NCBI RefSeq assembly: GCF_027497235.1
Contig: NZ_CP114902.1
Location: forward strand, 1,687,501-1,751,500
Origin: Micromonospora sp. WMMD1128
GTDB lineage: Bacteria; Actinomycetota; Actinomycetes; Mycobacteriales; Micromonosporaceae
DNA length: 64,000 nt
Direction of reading: 5' to 3'
Shown here: positions 9,149 through 18,115 of the stretch, in pieces
How the letters are laid out: each line of letters begins with the position of its first letter
How positions within the stretch are numbered: position 1 is the first letter of the stretch
Made by a program: the position numbers and the translations under genes
The notes under the pieces: generated by a model
Database searches by the model: none
What the model was told of the DNA's origin: nothing
Seen by the model: only the letters and a program-made list of their open reading frames with translations

Positions 9149-10575
9149 CCGAGCAGATCGTCCAGCCCCTGACCCAGGAGGAGCAGCTCGCCGCCCTCGG
9201 TCGTTACGAGTACGGCTGGGCCGACTCCGACGTCGCCGGCGCCGCCGCCCAGCGTGGCCTGAACGAGGCGGTGGTGCGGGACATCTCGGCCAAGAAGAAC
9301 GAGCCGGCCTGGATGCTCGACCTGCGCCTGAAGGGCCTGCGCCTGTTCGGGCGCAAGCCGATGCCGGCCTGGGGCGCGGACCTCACCGGGATCGACTTCG
9401 ACAACATCAAGTACTTCGTGCGGTCCACCGAGAAGCAGGCCACCAGCTGGGAGGACCTGCCCGAGGACATCAAGAACACCTACGACCGGCTGGGCATCCC
9501 GGAGGCGGAGAAGCAGCGGCTGGTCGCCGGCGTCGCGGCGCAGTACGAGTCCGAGGTCGTCTACCACAAGATCCGTGAGGACCTTGAGGAGCAGGGCGTC
9601 GTCTTCCTCGACACCGACACCGCCCTCAAGGAGCACGAGGACCTGTTCAAGGAATACTTCGGCACGGTCATCCCGGTCGGCGACAACAAGTTCGCCGCGT
9701 TGAACACCTCCGTCTGGTCCGGCGGCTCGTTCATCTACGTGCCGAAGGGCGTGCACGTGGAGATCCCGCTGCAGGCATACTTCCGGATCAACACCGAGAA
9801 CATGGGCCAGTTCGAGCGGACGCTGATCATCGTCGACGAGGGCGCGTACGTGCACTACGTCGAGGGCTGCACCGCGCCGCTCTACTCCTCCGACTCGCTG
9901 CACAGCGCGGTCGTGGAGATCGTGGTCAAGAAGAACGCGCGCTGCCGCTACACCACCATCCAGAACTGGTCGAACAACGTCTACAACCTGGTCACCAAGC
10001 GCGCCGTGTGCCACGAGGGCGCGACCATGGAGTGGGTCGACGGCAACATCGGCTCCAAGGTCACCATGAAGTACCCGGCGGTCTACATGACCGGCGAGCA
10101 CGCCAAGGGCGAGGTGCTCTCGGTGGCCATGGCCGGCGAGGGCCAGCACCAGGACGCCGGCGCCAAGATGGTGCACGCGGCGCCGCACACGAGCAGCACC
10201 ATCGTGTCGAAGTCGATCGCCCGCGGCGGTGGCCGCACCTCCTACCGCGGCCTGGTGCAGGTGCTCGAGGGTTCGCACAGCAGCCGCAGCACGGTCAAGT
10301 GCGACGCGCTGCTCGTCGACACCATCTCCCGCTCCGACACCTACCCGTACGTCGACATCCGCGAGGACGACGTGTCGATGGGGCACGAGGCGACCGTCTC
10401 CAAGGTCAGCGACGACCAGCTCTTCTACCTGATGAGCCGGGGCCTGAGCGAGGACGAGGCGATGGCGATGATCGTGCGCGGCTTCATCGAGCCGATCGCC
10501 AAGGAGCTTCCGATGGAGTACGCGCTGGAGCTCAACCGCCTGATCGAGCTGCAGATGGAGGGCGCGGTCGGCTGA
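9145..10575 (+). CDS. sufB: Fe-S cluster assembly protein SufB
   Basis: The 476-residue protein is the SufB subunit of the SufBCD scaffold that builds iron-sulfur clusters. It carries the C-terminal beta-helix sequences [19 protein letters not shown] and [19 protein letters not shown], plus [17 protein letters not shown], which supplies the conserved Cys. It ends with the helical [19 protein letters not shown], a signature shared with SufD. The ATG overlaps the sufR stop, with GAGGACAG upstream. It is followed by an 85-nt spacer with a perfect hairpin before sufD. Confidence 0.97.
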   Translation: MTEQIVQPLTQEEQLAALGRYEYGWADSDVAGAAAQRGLNEAVVRDISAKKNEPAWMLDLRLKGLRLFGRKPMPAWGADLTGIDFDNIKYFVRSTEKQATSWEDLPEDIKNTYDRLGIPEAEKQRLVAGVAAQYESEVVYHKIREDLEEQGVVFLDTDTALKEHEDLFKEYFGTVIPVGDNKFAALNTSVWSGGSFIYVPKGVHVEIPLQAYFRINTENMGQFERTLIIVDEGAYVHYVEGCTAPLYSSDSLHSAVVEIVVKKNARCRYTTIQNWSNNVYNLVTKRAVCHEGATMEWVDGNIGSKVTMKYPAVYMTGEHAKGEVLSVAMAGEGQHQDAGAKMVHAAPHTSSTIVSKSIARGGGRTSYRGLVQVLEGSHSSRSTVKCDALLVDTISRSDTYPYVDIREDDVSMGHEATVSKVSDDQLFYLMSRGLSEDEAMAMIVRGFIEPIAKELPMEYALELNRLIELQMEGAVG

Positions 10576-10589
10576 CGCCGCCCGGCCCC

Positions 10590-10612
10590 GGGCCGGGCCT
10601 CGTGCCCGGCCC
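10590..10612 (+). terminator. intercistronic hairpin between sufB and sufD
   Basis: GGGCCGGGC (10590-10598) and GCCCGGCCC (10604-10612) form a perfect 9-bp GC stem with a CTCGT loop. No U-run follows, and sufD starts 48 nt later with its own AAGGAAGAG. It may stabilise the sufRB mRNA or partly terminate, lowering sufD-onward expression. Confidence 0.6.
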
Positions 10613-10660
10613 ACCCTCCGGTTTCACTGATCCCGCGTCGCTGAACAGACCAAGGAAGAG

Positions 10661-11806
10661 ATGACTACCCAGGCTTCCGCGCCGCCCACGACCAAGTCGC
10701 AGGCGCTCCGCTCGTACGACGTCGCCGACTTCCCGGCCCTGACCGGCCTGGAGGAGGAGTGGCGTTTCACCCCGCTCAAGCGCCTCCGCGGCCTGACGGG
10801 TGACGGCTCCGGCTCGCCGCGCGGCACGGTCCGGCACGAGTACGCCGACCTGCCCGAGGGCGTCACCGTCGACCGGATCGGCCGGGACGACCCGCGGATG
10901 GGCAGCGTGCTCACCCCGTTCGACCGGGTCAGCGCGCTCGCCTACGGCGGGGCCGAGGGCGCGCTGCTGGTGGCGGTCGCCCGCGACGCCGTGGTGGACG
11001 CGCCGGTGCGCCTGCGGGCGGTCGGCGAGGACGCCGGGGCCCTCGCGTTCGGCCACACGTTCGTCGAGGTGGGTCGGTTCGCCGAGGTGACAGTGGTGCT
11101 GGAGCATGTCGGCTCGGCGACGCTCGCCGACAACGTCGAGGTGACGGTGGCGGACGGGGCGAAGCTGACCCTGGTCACGGTCGCCGACTGGGCTGACGAC
11201 GCGGTCCAGGCGCAGCACCTGAAGGTGCGGCTGGGCCGGGACGCCAGGATCGTCCACGTGCAGGTGACCCTCGGCGGTGACCTGGTCCGGCAGCACACCA
11301 CTGTGGAATACACCCAGCGCGGCGGCGAGGCCGAGCTGTACGGCCTCTACTTCGCCGACTCCGGCCAACACCTGGAGCACCGGCAGCTGGTCGACCACTC
11401 GGTGCCGGACTGCCGCAGCAACGTCGGCTACCGGGGCGCGCTCCAGGGCGACGAGGCGCACACCGTCTGGGTCGGCGACGTGCTGATCCGGGCCGAGGCG
11501 ACAGGCACCGACACGTACGAGATCAACCGGAACCTGCTGCTCAGCGACGGCGCCCGGGCCGACTCGGTGCCCAACCTGGAGATCGAGACCGGCGAGATCG
11601 CCGGCGCCGGGCACGCGAGCGCGACCGGCCGGTTCGACGACGAGCAACTGTTCTACCTGATGGCCCGGGGCATCCCGGAGGCCGAGGCGCGGCGCCTGGT
11701 GGTGCGGGGCTTCTTCGCCGAGCTGATCAACAAGATCCCGGTCGAGGACCTGCGCGAGCGGCTCGGCGACGCGATCGAGGCCCGTCTCGCGAAGGCCGGC
11801 GCCTGA
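10661..11806 (+). CDS. sufD: Fe-S cluster assembly protein SufD
   Basis: The 381-residue partner of SufB forms the SufBC2D complex. It contains the beta-helix segments VTVADGAKLTLVTVADWAD and YGLYFADSGQHLEHRQLVDH, then SVPNLEIETGEIAGAGHAS. The SufB/SufD-type C-terminal stretch is LFYLMARGIPEAEARRLVVR. The conserved histidine that acts at the SufB-SufD interface is probably the one in GAGHAS. AAGGAAGAG precedes the ATG. Its TGA overlaps the next ATG (TGATG). Confidence 0.96.
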   Translation: MTTQASAPPTTKSQALRSYDVADFPALTGLEEEWRFTPLKRLRGLTGDGSGSPRGTVRHEYADLPEGVTVDRIGRDDPRMGSVLTPFDRVSALAYGGAEGALLVAVARDAVVDAPVRLRAVGEDAGALAFGHTFVEVGRFAEVTVVLEHVGSATLADNVEVTVADGAKLTLVTVADWADDAVQAQHLKVRLGRDARIVHVQVTLGGDLVRQHTTVEYTQRGGEAELYGLYFADSGQHLEHRQLVDHSVPDCRSNVGYRGALQGDEAHTVWVGDVLIRAEATGTDTYEINRNLLLSDGARADSVPNLEIETGEIAGAGHASATGRFDDEQLFYLMARGIPEAEARRLVVRGFFAELINKIPVEDLRERLGDAIEARLAKAGA

Positions 11807-12132
11807 TGATCCGGATCTGTCCGACCGAGGACGTGCCGAAGGGCGCGGCGATCAGCGTCGACGTGGACGGCGTGCAGATCGCCGTGGTGCACGGCGAGGA
11901 CGACGTGTTCTACGCCGTGCACGACGAGTGCTCGCACGCCGCCGTGGCGCTCTCCGAGGGCGAGGTCGAGGGCTGCACGCTGGAATGCTGGCTGCACGGA
12001 TCCCGTTTCGACATGCGTACCGGTGAGCCCACCGGCCTGCCCGCGACCGAACCCGTACCCGTCTATCCCGTCGAAGTCCGCGACGGCGACATCTTTGTCA
12101 GTCTGACGCCGAGCAATGGAGTGACCCGCTGA
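11806..12132 (+). CDS. Rieske-type ferredoxin subunit within the suf operon
   Basis: This 108-residue protein is a single Rieske 2Fe-2S domain. It has the ligand pairs C-S-H in DECSHAAVALSEG and C-W-L-H in LECWLHGSRFDMRTGEP. It overlaps both sufD and sufC by one or more bases and is therefore translationally coupled inside the SUF operon. The same position is occupied by a Rieske gene in Streptomyces suf operons, as far as I recall. A role in electron delivery to cluster assembly is plausible but unproven. Confidence 0.93.
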   Translation: MIRICPTEDVPKGAAISVDVDGVQIAVVHGEDDVFYAVHDECSHAAVALSEGEVEGCTLECWLHGSRFDMRTGEPTGLPATEPVPVYPVEVRDGDIFVSLTPSNGVTR

Positions 12133-12905
12133 TGAGCACCCTGGAGATCCGCGACCTGAAGGTGTCGGTCAAGCTGCCCGAGGGTGAGCTCAAGCCGATC
12201 CTGCACGGGGTCGACCTGACCGTGCGCTCCGGTGAGACCCACGCGATCATGGGCCCGAACGGCTCCGGCAAGTCGACGCTCGCCTACTCGATCGCCGGCC
12301 ACCCCAAGTACGAGATCACCGGCGGCGAGGTGACCCTCGACGGCTCCGACGTGCTCTCCATGTCCGTCGACGAGCGGGCCCGCGCCGGCCTCTTCCTGGC
12401 CATGCAGTACCCGGTCGAGGTCCCCGGCGTGTCGGTGGCCAACTTCCTGCGTACCGCGAAGACCGCCCTGGACGGCGAGGCGCCGAAGCTGCGCACCTGG
12501 GCCGGCGAGCTGCGCGGCGCCATGGAGAAGCTCCAGATGGACCCGGCGTTCGCCCAGCGCAACGTCAACGAGGGCTTCTCCGGCGGCGAGAAGAAGCGGC
12601 ACGAGATCGTGCAGCTGGAGCTGCTCAAGCCGAAGATCGCCATCCTCGACGAGACCGACTCCGGTCTCGACGTGGACGCGCTGCGCGTGGTCAGCGAGGG
12701 TGTGAACCGGGTCCGCGACACCGGCGACACCGGGATGCTGCTGATCACCCACTACACCCGGATCCTGCGCTACATCAAGCCGGACTTCGTGCACGTCTTC
12801 GTCGCCGGCCGGATCGTCGAGCAGGGCGGTCGTGAGCTGGCCGACAAGCTTGAGGAAGAGGGCTACGAGCGGTACGTCGCCGGGGCCGGCGCGGCGCGGG
12901 TCTGA
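12132..12905 (+). CDS. sufC: Fe-S cluster assembly ATPase SufC
   Basis: The 257-residue ABC-type ATPase energises the SufBCD scaffold. Walker A is GPNGSGKST. The SufC-type signature is GFSGGEKKRHEI rather than the LSGGQ of transporters. Walker B and the D-loop read KIAILDETDSGLDVD, and the switch histidine is in LLITHYTRIL. No membrane segments are present. Its ATG overlaps the Rieske gene stop (TGATG), and the cysteine desulfurase starts 6 nt after its stop. Confidence 0.97.
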   Translation: MSTLEIRDLKVSVKLPEGELKPILHGVDLTVRSGETHAIMGPNGSGKSTLAYSIAGHPKYEITGGEVTLDGSDVLSMSVDERARAGLFLAMQYPVEVPGVSVANFLRTAKTALDGEAPKLRTWAGELRGAMEKLQMDPAFAQRNVNEGFSGGEKKRHEIVQLELLKPKIAILDETDSGLDVDALRVVSEGVNRVRDTGDTGMLLITHYTRILRYIKPDFVHVFVAGRIVEQGGRELADKLEEEGYERYVAGAGAARV

Positions 12906-12911
12906 CCTGAC

Positions 12912-14219
12912 ATGACCTCCTCCATCGCGATCCCGGCGGGCATGCCGCAGTACGACGACGTGCCGCGGTTCGACGTGGCGGCGGTGCGGGCCGACTTCCC
13001 GATCCTGGACCGGGAGGTCAACGGCCACCCGCTCGTCTACCTGGACAGCGCCAACACCTCGCACAAGCCGCGGCAGGTGCTCGACGTGCTCGCCGAGCAC
13101 TACGCGATGCACAACGCCAACGTGTCGCGCTCGGTGCACACGCTCGGCACCGAGGCGACCGAGGCGTACGAGGGCGCGCGGGCGAAGATCGCCGCGTTCG
13201 TCCACGCGCCGAGCGTGGACGAGGTGGTGTTCACCAAGAACTCCACCGAGGCGATCAACCTGGTGGCGTACGCGTTCTCCAACGCCTCCGTGGGCGCGGG
13301 CGGTGACGACCGGTTCCGGCTCGGCCCCGGCGACGAGATCGTGATCTCCGAGATGGAGCACCACTCGAACATCGTCCCGTGGCAGTTGCTGGCGGAGCGC
13401 ACCGGCGCGACGCTGCGCTGGTTCCCGGTCACCGACGGCGGCCGGCTGGACGAGTCGGGCCTGGACGACCTGGTCACCGAGCGGACGAAGATCGTCTCCC
13501 TGGTGCACGTGTCGAACATCCTCGGCACGGTCAACGCCACCGCCCGGATCACCGAGCGGGTCCGCCAGGTCGGGGCGATGCTGCTGCTCGACTGCTCCCA
13601 GTCGGTGCCGCACCTGCCGATCGACGTGGTCGACCTGGACGCCGACTTCATCGTCTTCACCGGGCACAAGATGTGCGGTCCGACCGGCGTCGGCGTGCTC
13701 TGGGGCCGGGGCGAGCTGCTCGCCGCGATGCCACCGGTGATGGGCGGTGGCTCGATGATCGAGACGGTGACGATGGCGCGGTCGACGTTCGCCGCGCCGC
13801 CGGCCCGGTTCGAGGCGGGCACGCCGCCGATCGCCGAGGCGGTCGCGCTCGGCGCGGCGGTGGACTACCTGACCGGCGTCGGCATGCCGGCGATCCAGTG
13901 GCACGAGAAGGAGCTGACGGCGTACGCGCTCGACGCCCTCGCCACCGTGCCCGGGCTGCGGATCTTCGGCCCGTCCGTGCCGGTGGGTCGGGGCGGGACG
14001 ATCTCGTTCGCCCTCGGCGACGTGCACCCGCACGACGTCGGGCAGGTGCTCGACTCGCTCGGCGTGCAGGTGCGGGTCGGCCACCACTGCGCCAAGCCGG
14101 TGTGCGCCCGCTTCGGGGTGCCGGCCATGACCCGGGCGTCGTTCTACCTCTACACCACCACGGCGGAGATCGACGCGCTGGTGGCGGGCCTGGAGCGGGT
14201 GCGGAAGGTGTTCGACTGA
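12912..14219 (+). CDS. sufS: SufS-type cysteine desulfurase
   Basis: The 435-residue PLP enzyme removes sulfur from L-cysteine for cluster assembly. The PLP lysine lies in FTGHKMCGPTGVGVLWG, preceded by LLLDCSQSVPHLPIDVVDLD. The active-site persulfide cysteine is in RVGHHCAKPVCARFG, close to the C-terminus as in class II (SufS) enzymes. The N-terminal stretch VYLDSANTSHKPRQVLD fits the family. It overlaps sufU by TGATG. Confidence 0.97.
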   Translation: MTSSIAIPAGMPQYDDVPRFDVAAVRADFPILDREVNGHPLVYLDSANTSHKPRQVLDVLAEHYAMHNANVSRSVHTLGTEATEAYEGARAKIAAFVHAPSVDEVVFTKNSTEAINLVAYAFSNASVGAGGDDRFRLGPGDEIVISEMEHHSNIVPWQLLAERTGATLRWFPVTDGGRLDESGLDDLVTERTKIVSLVHVSNILGTVNATARITERVRQVGAMLLLDCSQSVPHLPIDVVDLDADFIVFTGHKMCGPTGVGVLWGRGELLAAMPPVMGGGSMIETVTMARSTFAAPPARFEAGTPPIAEAVALGAAVDYLTGVGMPAIQWHEKELTAYALDALATVPGLRIFGPSVPVGRGGTISFALGDVHPHDVGQVLDSLGVQVRVGHHCAKPVCARFGVPAMTRASFYLYTTTAEIDALVAGLERVRKVFD

Positions 14220-14752
14220 TGCAGCTTGAGTCCCTCTACCAGGAGATCATCCTGGATCACTACAAGCACCCGCACGGCCGTGGCCTGCGGGACGCGGCGG
14301 ATCCGGCGGCCACGGTCGGCGAGGCGCACCACGTCAACCCGACCTGCGGCGACGAGATCACCGTGCGGGTGGCGACCGACGGCACCGTGTTCACCGACAT
14401 CTCGTACGACGGAATGGGCTGTTCGATCAGCCAGGCGTCGGCGAGCATCCTGCACGAGCTGCTGCGCGGCCGGGCGGCGGGCGACGCCGCCGTGGTGCAC
14501 GAGGCGTTCGTCGAGTTGATGTCCGGGCGTGGCCAGGTCACGCCGGACGAGGACGTGCTCGGGGACGGGGTGGCGTTCGCGGGTGTCGCGCGCTACCCGG
14601 CCCGGGTCAAGTGCGCGCTGCTGTCGTGGATGGCGTTCAAGGACGCCGCGGCACGCGCCGGGGTGGGCGTGAGCCCCGAGTCGAAGGCGAATCACCAACA
14701 CGGCGCGGCGGTGTCCCATGCCGGCGCCGAGCGAAGCGAGGGGGCGGCATGA
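14219..14752 (+). CDS. sufU: SufU sulfur-acceptor protein
   Basis: The 177-residue IscU-fold protein takes the persulfide from SufS. Zinc or cluster ligand cysteines are visible in NPTCGDEITV, DGMGCSISQASAS and RVKCALLSWMAFKDA, with the SufU-specific insertion between the last two. The C-terminal tail after SPESKANHQ is low in complexity and probably disordered. The ATG overlaps the sufS stop, and its TGA overlaps the sufT ATG (ATGA). Confidence 0.95.
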   Translation: MQLESLYQEIILDHYKHPHGRGLRDAADPAATVGEAHHVNPTCGDEITVRVATDGTVFTDISYDGMGCSISQASASILHELLRGRAAGDAAVVHEAFVELMSGRGQVTPDEDVLGDGVAFAGVARYPARVKCALLSWMAFKDAAARAGVGVSPESKANHQHGAAVSHAGAERSEGAA

Positions 14753-15150
14753 GCGACGACGAGACCACCACGACGCCGGAGACCGGCGCGGTGGCGACCG
14801 ACAGCCCGGTGACGCCGGGCGGTGGCAAGGCCGCCGTCGGCGACATCGAGGAGGCGATGAAGGACGTCGTCGACCCCGAGCTGGGCATCAACGTGGTCGA
14901 CCTGGGTCTGGTGTACGGCGTGCACGTGGACGACGAGAACGTCGCCACGCTCGACATGACGTTGACCTCGGCGGCCTGCCCGCTCACCGACGTGATCGAG
15001 GACCAGGCCCGCCAGGCGCTCACCACCGGCCCGGGCGGCGGTCTGGTGAACGACATCCGGATCAACTGGGTCTGGTTGCCGCCGTGGGGCCCCGACAAGA
15101 TCACCGACGAGGGGCGCGACCAGCTCCGCTCCCTGGGCTTCAACGTCTGA
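14749..15150 (+). CDS. sufT: SufT-type metal-sulfur cluster biosynthetic protein (DUF59/MIP18 family)
   Basis: The 133-residue protein has the DUF59 core: a helix EAMKDVVDPELGINVVDLGL, a strand with VYGVHVDDENVATLDMTLT and the conserved cysteine in SAACPLTDVIEDQ. The C-terminal part is WVWLPPWGPDKITDEGRDQL. SufT proteins assist maturation of iron-sulfur proteins. The first 30 residues are low-complexity Thr/Gly/Asp. It is the last gene of the suf operon and is followed immediately by a 15-bp stem-loop. Confidence 0.93.
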   Translation: MSDDETTTTPETGAVATDSPVTPGGGKAAVGDIEEAMKDVVDPELGINVVDLGLVYGVHVDDENVATLDMTLTSAACPLTDVIEDQARQALTTGPGGGLVNDIRINWVWLPPWGPDKITDEGRDQLRSLGFNV

Positions 15151-15164
15151 CCCTCCCGACTCAC

Positions 15165-15208
15165 CGCGATGGGCGCGGCACCCCGACCGGGGCGCCGCGC
15201 CCATCGCG
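15165..15208. terminator. strong hairpin closing the suf operon
   Basis: CGCGATGGGCGCGGC (15165-15179) pairs perfectly with GCCGCGCCCATCGCG (15194-15208). The loop itself contains CCCC/GGGG pairing. It begins 15 nt after the sufT stop. There is no U-run, but the stability and position argue for a terminator. Confidence 0.75.
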
Positions 15209-15210
15209 TC

Positions 15211-15264
15211 ACCCCACCCCACCCGCACCGAGGTGGGGGTGGGGTGGGGTGGAGGGGAAAGGGG
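15211..15264. other. C/G-run inverted repeat and G-quadruplex-type sequence
   Basis: ACCCCACCCCACCC (15211-15224) is the exact complement of the segment at 15237-15250, giving a 14-bp stem. The plus strand from 15235 reads five clustered G-runs (15235-15239, 15241-15244, 15246-15249, 15254-15257, 15261-15264) with loops of 1, 1, 4 and 3 nt, a canonical quadruplex pattern. Confidence 0.7.
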
Positions 15265-15398
15265 TGGCGGGGGAGTGTGGGCGGGTCGCAGGATGAGTGG
15301 GTGATCGAGGCGTACCCGAAGCAGGCTCCTGTCCGTGCGGGCTTCCGCGCGCGCCGACAGCGTGCCCTGCCGGCGGCCTCGACCCGTCGTCCGCCGTC

Positions 15399-16025
15399 GT
15401 GACCGGCGCGTTCCTGGCCGGGCTGGTCGCCGGCTACGGCGTCGCGATCCCGGTCGGCGCGATCGCGGTGCTCATTCTCGGGCTCAGCGCACGCGACGGG
15501 TTCCGGGTCGGCGCTGCCGCCGCGCTCGCCGTGGCCACCGCCGACGGGCTCTACGCCACGGTCGCCGCGCTTGGCGGCGCCGGGCTGGCCGGCGTCCTCG
15601 CCCCGGTTGCCGGGCCACTGCGGGTGGTGGCCGCGCTGGTCCTGCTCGGCGTCGCCGGGCACGGCCTCTGGCGCGCCTGGTCCGGCCGGCGTGAGGTCCC
15701 GCGGGCACCGGCCGGTCGCGGGCTGCGCACCCCGGGCCGGGCGTACACGGCGCTGCTCGGGCTGACCCTGCTCAACCCGGCGACGGTGCTCTACTTCGCC
15801 GCCCTGGTGCTCGGTCGCCGGGACGCCGCCGACCCGGATCCGGTCACCGCGGCGTTGTTCGTGACCGGCGCGTTCGTGGCCTCGGCGAGTTGGCAGTTGC
15901 TGGTGGCCGGCGGCGGTTCCGTGGTGGGCCGCGTGCTGACCGGCCCGCGCGGGCGGCTGGTCACCGGCCTGGTCTCCAGCGCGCTGATCGCCGGCCTCGC
16001 GGCCAGCACCCTGCTGTCCGGCTGA
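15399..16025 (+). CDS. LysE family exporter
   Basis: The 208-residue membrane protein has about six hydrophobic segments. The LysE-family start is GAFLAGLVAGYGVAIPVGA, and the middle reads YTALLGLTLLNPATVLYFAA, matching the conserved NP motif of amino-acid exporters of this group. The substrate cannot be inferred. The start is uncertain; GTG at 15399 places the first membrane segment at the usual distance, but no ribosome binding site is visible and an upstream start would add an unusual Cys-rich leader. Confidence 0.85.
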   Translation: MTGAFLAGLVAGYGVAIPVGAIAVLILGLSARDGFRVGAAAALAVATADGLYATVAALGGAGLAGVLAPVAGPLRVVAALVLLGVAGHGLWRAWSGRREVPRAPAGRGLRTPGRAYTALLGLTLLNPATVLYFAALVLGRRDAADPDPVTAALFVTGAFVASASWQLLVAGGGSVVGRVLTGPRGRLVTGLVSSALIAGLAASTLLSG

Positions 16026-16043
16026 ACCGCGTACCGTCGTGCC

Positions 16044-16682
16044 ATGAGCAGCCGACCCGCAGCCGGGGGCGGCCGGTGGGTCGAGGTCGACCCGGCCCGC
16101 GTCACCCGCTGGGTCGAGGGCTTCGCCGACCGGCACGGCCCGCCCACCACCACCGCCCTGGGGTACGGGCTGCTGCTGACCGCCCCGGACGGCGCCACCG
16201 CCGAGTTGCACTCCCCGCCCGGGGCCCGCCCGGCGGCGGACCTGCCCGGGTTCGTCGGCGTCGCCGCGGCTCCCCGCCGGCTCGGCCTGCTGCTGGCCCG
16301 CAAGGGCGCGGTGGCGGTCGGCGTCGCGGACGGCACCGACCTCATGGTCTCCAAGGTGGACACGCGATACGTGCAGGGCCGCACCGCCGCGGGTGGCTGG
16401 TCCCAGCAGCGGTTCGCCCGGCGGCGCGACAACCAGGCGAAGGCGGCCCTGGGCGACGCGGCCGACCTCGCCGTACGCCTGCTGTTGCCGGCCGTGGGCA
16501 CGCTCGCGGCGCTGGTCTGCGGCGGTGACCGGCGGGCGGTCGACACGGTGTTGGCCGACCGGCGGCTGGCCCCGCTGGCGGCGCTGCGTGCGGAGCGTCT
16601 GCTCGACGTGCCCGAGCCGCGGCACGTGGTGCTCGTGGCCGCCGTCGCCGCCGCCCGGGCCGTCCACATCCTGGTCCGCTGA
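16044..16682 (+). CDS. acVLRF1-family peptidyl-tRNA hydrolase (ribosome rescue)
   Basis: The 212-residue protein matches the actinobacterial Vms1/ANKZF1-like release factor family. The eRF1-like core contains the loop GRTAAGGWSQQRFARRRDNQ, in which the glutamine next to GGWS is the expected catalytic residue for cleaving peptidyl-tRNA on stalled large ribosomal subunits. Length and the C-terminal helix-rich end (PRHVVLVAAVAAARAVHIL) fit. TACCGT at 16032-16037 lies 6 nt before the ATG, so it is probably translated from a leaderless mRNA. It follows lysE by 18 nt. Confidence 0.85.
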   Translation: MSSRPAAGGGRWVEVDPARVTRWVEGFADRHGPPTTTALGYGLLLTAPDGATAELHSPPGARPAADLPGFVGVAAAPRRLGLLLARKGAVAVGVADGTDLMVSKVDTRYVQGRTAAGGWSQQRFARRRDNQAKAALGDAADLAVRLLLPAVGTLAALVCGGDRRAVDTVLADRRLAPLAALRAERLLDVPEPRHVVLVAAVAAARAVHILVR

Positions 16683-16848
16683 ACGGGAAAGATCGCATCA
16701 AGGCAGGTCAATCCCACTGAGCGATAGTGCATCGAGCAAAGACGATGCCTAAGGTCGGTGTCACGAAGTGGTGGGTCTCCGGGCGACCCGCCGGGGCAGC
16801 TTCGCCTCCGCCATCCGAGCACCGACATCGTTGGGAGAGAACAATTTC

Positions 16849-18048
16849 ATGAGCGGACAACAGGACGGCCGGCTGCGGGCCCGGTGGCGCCGTGCGACGA
16901 GGCTCCTCGCCGTCGCGGTGGCGATGTGTGCCGGGAGCGTCGTGCTCACGGCGGGCACGGCGACCGCGAGCGTCACCTCCGCCGCCGCGCTCGCGGCCCC
17001 GGCGGTCAGCAAAGTCACCACGGGCGGCGCGCACACGTGCGCGATCGTGACCGACGGGGGCCTGTGGTGCTGGGGCTCGAACTACGGTGGCCAGCTCGGC
17101 GACGGGACCACCACGAACCGGAACACTCCGGCGCGGGTGGGCAGCGCCACCTGGACCGCGGTCGACGGTGGCACCGGGCACACCTGCGCGGTCCGGACGG
17201 ACGGCACGTTGTGGTGCTGGGGCTCGAACTTCCGGGGTCAGGTCGGTGACGGCACCACCACGAGCCGGAGCGCCCCGGTGCAGGTCGGCACCGCCACCAA
17301 CTGGGCCACGGTCGACGCCGGGCCGTTGCACACCTGCGGTGTGCGCACCGACGGCACGCTCTGGTGCTGGGGCTTCAACCGGACCACCCAGTTGGGCGTC
17401 GGCGCCTCGCCCTACATGGCGACCACGCCGCTGCAGGTCGGCACCGCGACCAACTGGGCGAGCGTCTCGACCGGCTACGCGCACACCTGCGGCCTCCGTA
17501 CCGACGGCACGCTGTGGTGCTGGGGTCTCAGCTCGGACGGCCAGGTCGGCATCGGCACCCTGAGCGCCCAGGCGACACCGGCGCAGGTGGGCACCGCGAA
17601 CAACTGGACCGGCGTCACCGCCGGCTACGTCCACACCTGCGGGATCCGGTCCGGCAGCCTGTGGTGCTGGGGCGAGAACGGGTACGGGCAGCTCGGCGTG
17701 AGCGGCAGTTTCCAGACCTCGCCGGTGCAGGTCGGCACGACCACCACGTGGAGCCGGGTCGCCGCGAGTGGCGACACGTCCTGCGCGGCGCGCGCCGACG
17801 GCAGCCTGTGGTGCTGGGGCAAGAACTCGATGGGCCAGGTGGGCGATGGCACCACCACCCACCGGTCCGCGCCGACCCGCGTCGGTGACGCCACCACCTG
17901 GACCGGCGGCCTCGCGGTCACCGACCACGCCTGCGCGATCCGCACCGACGGCGGCCTGTGGTGCTGGGGCGACAACAGCGGGGGGCAGCTGGGCGACGGC
18001 ACCACCACCCAGCGGCCCACCCCGGCCCAGGTGACGATGCCGGGCTGA
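16849..18048 (+). CDS. secreted seven-bladed RCC1-repeat protein
   Basis: The 399-residue protein has a signal peptide ([20 protein letters not shown], cleavage probably near TATAS). Seven RCC1-type repeats of about 50 residues follow, each with a core like [17 protein letters not shown] followed by GQVGDGTTT. That number closes a beta-propeller. Every repeat has a Cys pair separated by eight or nine residues, unusual for RCC1 proteins and suggestive of disulfides outside the cell. The ATG at 16849 was chosen because GGGAGAG ends 9 nt upstream; the longer reading frame upstream lacks this. Ligand unknown. Confidence 0.88.
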   Translation: MSGQQDGRLRARWRRATRLLAVAVAMCAGSVVLTAGTATASVTSAAALAAPAVSKVTTGGAHTCAIVTDGGLWCWGSNYGGQLGDGTTTNRNTPARVGSATWTAVDGGTGHTCAVRTDGTLWCWGSNFRGQVGDGTTTSRSAPVQVGTATNWATVDAGPLHTCGVRTDGTLWCWGFNRTTQLGVGASPYMATTPLQVGTATNWASVSTGYAHTCGLRTDGTLWCWGLSSDGQVGIGTLSAQATPAQVGTANNWTGVTAGYVHTCGIRSGSLWCWGENGYGQLGVSGSFQTSPVQVGTTTTWSRVAASGDTSCAARADGSLWCWGKNSMGQVGDGTTTHRSAPTRVGDATTWTGGLAVTDHACAIRTDGGLWCWGDNSGGQLGDGTTTQRPTPAQVTMPG

Positions 18049-18053
18049 CGACA

Positions 18054-18108
18054 GGGGGCCGCCGGTCCGCGCCGCGGAGACATACCGCAGCGCGGACCGA
18101 CGGCCCCC
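18054..18108. terminator. bidirectional terminator between the RCC1 gene and the metallopeptidase gene
   Basis: A 19-nt arm at 18054-18072 pairs with 18090-18108 with a single mismatch around a 17-nt loop. It begins 6 nt after the plus-strand stop and 8 nt from the minus-strand stop, ideal for ending both convergent transcripts. Confidence 0.8.
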
Positions 18109-18115
18109 GAGGGTG

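Noticed and set aside
12063..14087. 674-codon open frame opposite sufC and sufS
   Set aside because: It lies antisense to two well-recognised genes, lacks family motifs and has the composition of a shadow frame.
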